This document shows, in pieces, positions 60,831-64,000 of a stretch of 64,000 nucleotides of DNA (within the stretch, counting starts at the first letter, position 1; each line of letters starts with the position of its first letter). Both the position numbers and the translations under genes were made by a program. Under the pieces are notes generated by a model. That model ran no database searches, was not told the DNA's origin, and was given only the letters and a program-made list of their open reading frames with translations. This stretch comes from an uncultured Clostridia bacterium (GTDB lineage Bacteria > Bacillota > Clostridia > Saccharofermentanales > Saccharofermentanaceae), in the NCBI GenBank assembly GCA_946407705.1, contig CAMJPC010000001.1, positions 1 to 64,000 of the forward strand, in the 5' to 3' direction.

Positions 60831-62987
60831 TCAGCCGAAAAGACGGAAGTTCTTGATGATAGGAGCGATCGTGTTTGCAACTGTGGACATGAGCTTGATG
60901 AAGATGTCCAGAGCAACGCCTACAACGTCCTTACGTGTATCACCGATCGTGTCACCGGTAACGGAAGCCTTGTGCGCGGGAGAACCCTTGCCGTGGCCCT
61001 CGAGCATACCCTGCTCGATATACTTCTTAGCGTTGTCGAACGCACCACCGGAGTTACCCATGAAGATAGCTCTCGGGATAGCAACGATCGTAGCGCCAAC
61101 GAGGATACCACCGACGAACTCAACGCCGAGTATGAAGCCGCCTACGATAGGAATGAGGAGAGCTAATACTGAAGGAAGAACCATTCTGTGGATAGCTTCT
61201 CTTGCAGCCATTGCGATCATCATGTTGTAGTCAGGCTTAGCCTTACCGTCGAGAACTTCCTGAGTCATCTGCTTGTCGCCGACGTCAGCCATGATCTTTG
61301 CAGCGTCGATCGTGTTATCTGTGAGGATAGCGCAGAAGTATTCAACAAGTGCACCACCGAGGATACCGCCTGCTACGACGAAGAAAGAAGCGAAGTTGAG
61401 AGAAAGGGGCTTGCCGATCTCTGTGTAGTTACCAACGTAAGCCATGATGAGGGAAACTGTAGCGAATGCTGCAGAACCGATAGCGAAGCCCTTACCGATA
61501 GCTGCTGTTGTGTTACCTACGGCGTCGAGCTTATCTGTGATCTTACGTACGTCAGGATCGAGGTGGCAAGCTTCTGCAAGACCGCCTGCATTGTCTGCGA
61601 TAGGACCGAAAGCGTCGATGGAAACCGTAGCGCCAACGAATGCGAGCATACCCAGAGCGGAGATTGCGATACCGTAAGAACCGCAGATAACGCCGGATAC
61701 GATGAGAGCAACGATGATTACGAATACAGGGAGAAGAACTGATCTTGAACCGACAGCGTCACCCTTTGTTACAACGAAAGCCTCACCTTCTGTGCACATC
61801 TCGGCAAGCTTCTGTGTAGGCTTGTGATCTGTGGAGGTGTAGTACTCAGTAATGATACCGATCGCGATACCTGCAATGATACCCATTACGGAAGAGATCC
61901 AGGGAGAAGCCCAGCCGAACTTGAATCCGTATGTAGCAAGATCAGCAACATTCAAGTCCTTGCCGTTGAAGATCAGATAAGAAGCTACGCCGCCGAAGAT
62001 GATCGTGCAGCCTGCGGAGATCCATGTGGAGAGGTCGAGCTCTCTTGACGGATTGTCACCCATCTTCTTGATGTTAGCGAGTCCGAGACCGATAAGGCAT
62101 CCTACGAGGCCGCAGCCTGCGAGGATCGTCGGGAAAAGGATGGTTGCGTTGAATGTAGCGTCAGAAACATTTTCGCCGTGTGTCTGATAAAGAGTAACAG
62201 CGATCATGAGTGAAGCAGACATAGTAGCAACGAATGACTCGAGAAGGTCGGAGCAGTTGCCTGCGATATCGTTAACGTTATCGCCGATGAAGTCTGCGAT
62301 CGTGTTAGGGATTCTTGAGTCATCCTCAGGAAGGTCATGTCTGAGCTTACCAAGGATATCAGAAGAAATATCAGCTGCCTTTGTGTAGTTACCACCGGCA
62401 ACACGGTTGAACATAGCAACGATGGAGCAGCCGAGTGAATATGTGGAAATTCTCATGATGTAAGGGTTGCAGGTAAGTGCCTTAAGGACAAGTCCTGAGC
62501 TTGTAGCATCATGCTTTACGCCGCCGAAGCAAAGGAGAACTGCGAGGAATCCCAACATACCGAAGCCCTGAACTGCAAGGCCGCTGATGGAACCGCCGCA
62601 AAGAGCAACCTTAACGGTCTCTCCGATGGAAAGGCTCTCTCTTGCCTTGTTCGATGTACGAACGTTAGCGTAAGTAGCGCTCTGCATACCGAGAACGCAG
62701 ACGATAGAGCTCATCATTGCACCCATGAGGAATGTGATACCGCTTGTCTTCTCAACGAAGAGTGTGAAGATAACGGCAACAACAGCAACAACGATTGCGA
62801 TGCTCTTGTACTCCGTCTTAAGGAAGGTCTGCGCGCCGGAACGGATGATTCCTGACAGCTCGATCATGTCAGGTGTTCCTTCGGGCATCTTCTTAATACG
62901 GAAATAGTTGACTGCAACGTAGACAAGTGCAAGGACTACTACGCCGAGTACAACCAACCAGGAAGATGTAAGTAAACTGGACAACAT
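60831..62987 (-). CDS. hppA: Membrane-bound ion-translocating pyrophosphatase
   Basis: 718-aa integral protein with about 16 helices that pumps H+ or Na+ using PPi hydrolysis. The PPi-site loops are TKAADISSDILGK and ADFIGDNVNDIAG, both changed from the textbook DVGADLVGK and DNVGDNVGD. The segment GNTTAAIGKGFAIGSAA has Ala where K+-independent enzymes have Lys, so K+ dependence is likely; the pumped ion cannot be decided here. With pfp it marks PPi as an energy currency. AAGGTAT/GGGGACC precede the ATG. Single gene with its own strong promoter and terminator. Confidence 0.94.
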   Translation of the reverse strand: MLSSLLTSSWLVVLGVVVLALVYVAVNYFRIKKMPEGTPDMIELSGIIRSGAQTFLKTEYKSIAIVVAVVAVIFTLFVEKTSGITFLMGAMMSSIVCVLGMQSATYANVRTSNKARESLSIGETVKVALCGGSISGLAVQGFGMLGFLAVLLCFGGVKHDATSSGLVLKALTCNPYIMRISTYSLGCSIVAMFNRVAGGNYTKAADISSDILGKLRHDLPEDDSRIPNTIADFIGDNVNDIAGNCSDLLESFVATMSASLMIAVTLYQTHGENVSDATFNATILFPTILAGCGLVGCLIGLGLANIKKMGDNPSRELDLSTWISAGCTIIFGGVASYLIFNGKDLNVADLATYGFKFGWASPWISSVMGIIAGIAIGIITEYYTSTDHKPTQKLAEMCTEGEAFVVTKGDAVGSRSVLLPVFVIIVALIVSGVICGSYGIAISALGMLAFVGATVSIDAFGPIADNAGGLAEACHLDPDVRKITDKLDAVGNTTAAIGKGFAIGSAAFATVSLIMAYVGNYTEIGKPLSLNFASFFVVAGGILGGALVEYFCAILTDNTIDAAKIMADVGDKQMTQEVLDGKAKPDYNMMIAMAAREAIHRMVLPSVLALLIPIVGGFILGVEFVGGILVGATIVAIPRAIFMGNSGGAFDNAKKYIEQGMLEGHGKGSPAHKASVTGDTIGDTRKDVVGVALDIFIKLMSTVANTIAPIIKNFRLFG

Positions 62988-63076
62988 ATACCTTGGTCCC
63001 CTCTCAAATAAATTTTTTATGATTTCGTGGGACCTCCAGGCATGAAAAACCTACTGCCCCATTAAAAACCGAACGC

Positions 63077-63105
63077 ATTATACATATATTTAAAAGGTTT
63101 GGCAA
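63077..63105 (-). promoter_or_regulatory. hppA promoter
   Basis: Minus strand TTGCCA (complement of 63100-63105), 17 bp, TATAAT (complement of 63077-63082), perfect at -10. It gives a leader of about 80 bases with a TGGG/CCCA-closed fold. Confidence 0.88.
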
Positions 63106-63146
63106 TCAAATAATTTATTTTTTGAAATGTTTTCGGAATTAAAAAA

Positions 63147-64000
63147 TCAACTTTCGAGAAGTGAGTCGACGAATACCTCAGGATCAAAATCGACAAGGTC
63201 TTCCGCACCCTCTCCGAGACCTGCCAGAGCGATGGGTTTTCCGGATTGGTAAGCGACTGCGATCGCGACTCCGCCCTTGGCACTTCCGTCAAGTTTTGTA
63301 ATGCCGATATAGTCGATTCCCGTAACCTCTCCGAAGCTCTCTGCCTGGATCACGGCATTCTGTCCGGTGGTCGCGTCAATGATCAGGAGAGACTTCACTT
63401 CCGCATCAGGCGCTTCCCTTGCGATTATCCTGCGGATCTTGGCAAGCTCGTCCATGAGGTTCTTCTTATTGTGAAGGCGTCCTGCGGTATCAACGATAAG
63501 GATGTCAGCCTTGCGTGACAATGCGGCGTGAACCGAATCGAAAACGACTGCCGCGGGATCCGCGCCATCCGTTCCCTGTGAGATTACGGTCGTTCCCGTC
63601 TTTTCACCCCATGCCTTGAGCTGGTCAACTGCAGCCGCACGGAATGTATCGGCAGCGCCCATGATGACCTTCTTACCCTCATTCTTCCATCTGAGGGCAA
63701 GCTTGCCTGATGTGGTGGTCTTACCTGTTCCGTTAACGCCGATCATGAGGATGATGTTGAGCTTGCCGGGAACGATCTCGATCCCGCGCTTGTCGCCCAG
63801 TATCTCGATCATCCTGTTCTTAACGGAGCCGAGAACCGCATCATGGCTGTCATCGCCAGTCTTCTTGATGTCTTCCTTGACCCTTCCGATTATGTCTTCG
63901 GAAGCGGGAACGCCGCAGTCTGCGCGGATCATGAGCTCTTCAAGCTCATCGAGCATATCCTCATCGAAATGACCCGTGCTGGCAGCGATCTTGGTAAATC
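63147..64000 (-). CDS. ftsY: Signal recognition particle receptor FtsY (5' end outside the window)
   Basis: At least 284 aa of the SRP receptor GTPase. The frame stays open from the ATG at 63956 to the window edge ([11 protein letters not shown] upstream), so the gene starts beyond 64000. The NG domain is complete: N-domain [15 protein letters not shown]1 [34 protein letters not shown] and the closing [20 protein letters not shown]. It partners with Ffh, encoded at 31.7 kb. No terminator was recognised between its stop and the hppA promoter. Confidence 0.96.
   Translation of the reverse strand, partial: FTKIAASTGHFDEDMLDELEELMIRADCGVPASEDIIGRVKEDIKKTGDDSHDAVLGSVKNRMIEILGDKRGIEIVPGKLNIILMIGVNGTGKTTTSGKLALRWKNEGKKVIMGAADTFRAAAVDQLKAWGEKTGTTVISQGTDGADPAAVVFDSVHAALSRKADILIVDTAGRLHNKKNLMDELAKIRRIIAREAPDAEVKSLLIIDATTGQNAVIQAESFGEVTGIDYIGITKLDGSAKGGVAIAVAYQSGKPIALAGLGEGAEDLVDFDPEVFVDSLLES

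Overview
The window looks like the chromosome of an anaerobic clostridial (Firmicutes) bacterium, probably an uncultured gut or rumen relative of Lachnospiraceae or Saccharofermentans-like lineages; this is inferred from gene content only. Clues are a ClpE-type unfoldase, the ylxM-ffh-rpsP-khpA-rimM-trmD-rplS cluster, infC-rpmI-rplT behind an L20-type leader, PPi-linked energy genes (PPi-dependent phosphofructokinase and membrane pyrophosphatase), ChW repeats, Thr/Pro/Gln-rich linkers, and clear TTGACA/TATAAT promoters with GGAGG ribosome-binding sites. Most genes lie on the minus strand.

Layout. 1-9.1 kb: tRNA-Tyr and tRNA-Met, asd, xerC, a two-gene operon for a giant sensor/MFS-like membrane protein and a small partner, tRNA-fMet and tRNA-Leu, and a plus-strand Ala/Pro-repeat membrane protein. 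9.1-14.6 kb: uvrA-clpE. 14.7-19.2 kb: an intracellular GH115 alpha-glucuronidase and an SGNH/sialate-type esterase, a xylan side-chain pair. 19.3-22.7 kb: tRNA-Glu, then aconitase-citrate synthase. 22.9-27.9 kb: an rRNA/tRNA methyltransferase operon, infC-rpmI-rplT, rbgA-rnhB and a YcxB-like gene. 28.2-33.6 kb: the ffh/trmD/ribosome-maturation operon, interrupted by an unexpected TPM-like membrane protein. 33.7-37.3 kb: a duplicated zinc-ribbon/TPR membrane protein and pfp.

37.4-43.0 kb is an A+T-richer accessory island. It holds a large serine recombinase with a TnpW-like partner under a promoter carrying a LexA-type box, an IS3-type remnant, a membrane-anchored XRE regulator with an inverted-repeat operator, a DUF3800 gene preceded by a promoter, a short structured RNA and a terminator, a lipoprotein, and a 280-bp run of at least five strong hairpins that may be a transfer origin or structured RNA.

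43.2-46.8 kb: an operon of a binding-protein-like lipoprotein, a GNAT-MGMT fusion, a flavin reductase and a NUDIX hydrolase. 46.9-49.3 kb: tRNA-Thr, a ChW/NlpC-like wall hydrolase and a small coiled-coil membrane protein. 49.4-55.2 kb: a purine operon (purE, purF, purN, PurO-type IMP cyclohydrolase, stand-alone AICAR transformylase) behind a CapA lipoprotein. The PurF has lost the key residues of its glutaminase site. 55.3-64 kb: pnp with a long leader stem, an SGNH hydrolase with nadE, rpsO, hppA and the 3' part of ftsY.

The best candidates for something undescribed are the structured-leader/DUF3800 module, the multi-hairpin tract of the island, the degenerate-glutaminase PurF, the two-sensor MFS-like protein with its sigma-region-2-like partner, and the TTCACG cluster upstream of the zinc-ribbon gene. 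All functions are read from sequence motifs; no database search was possible.
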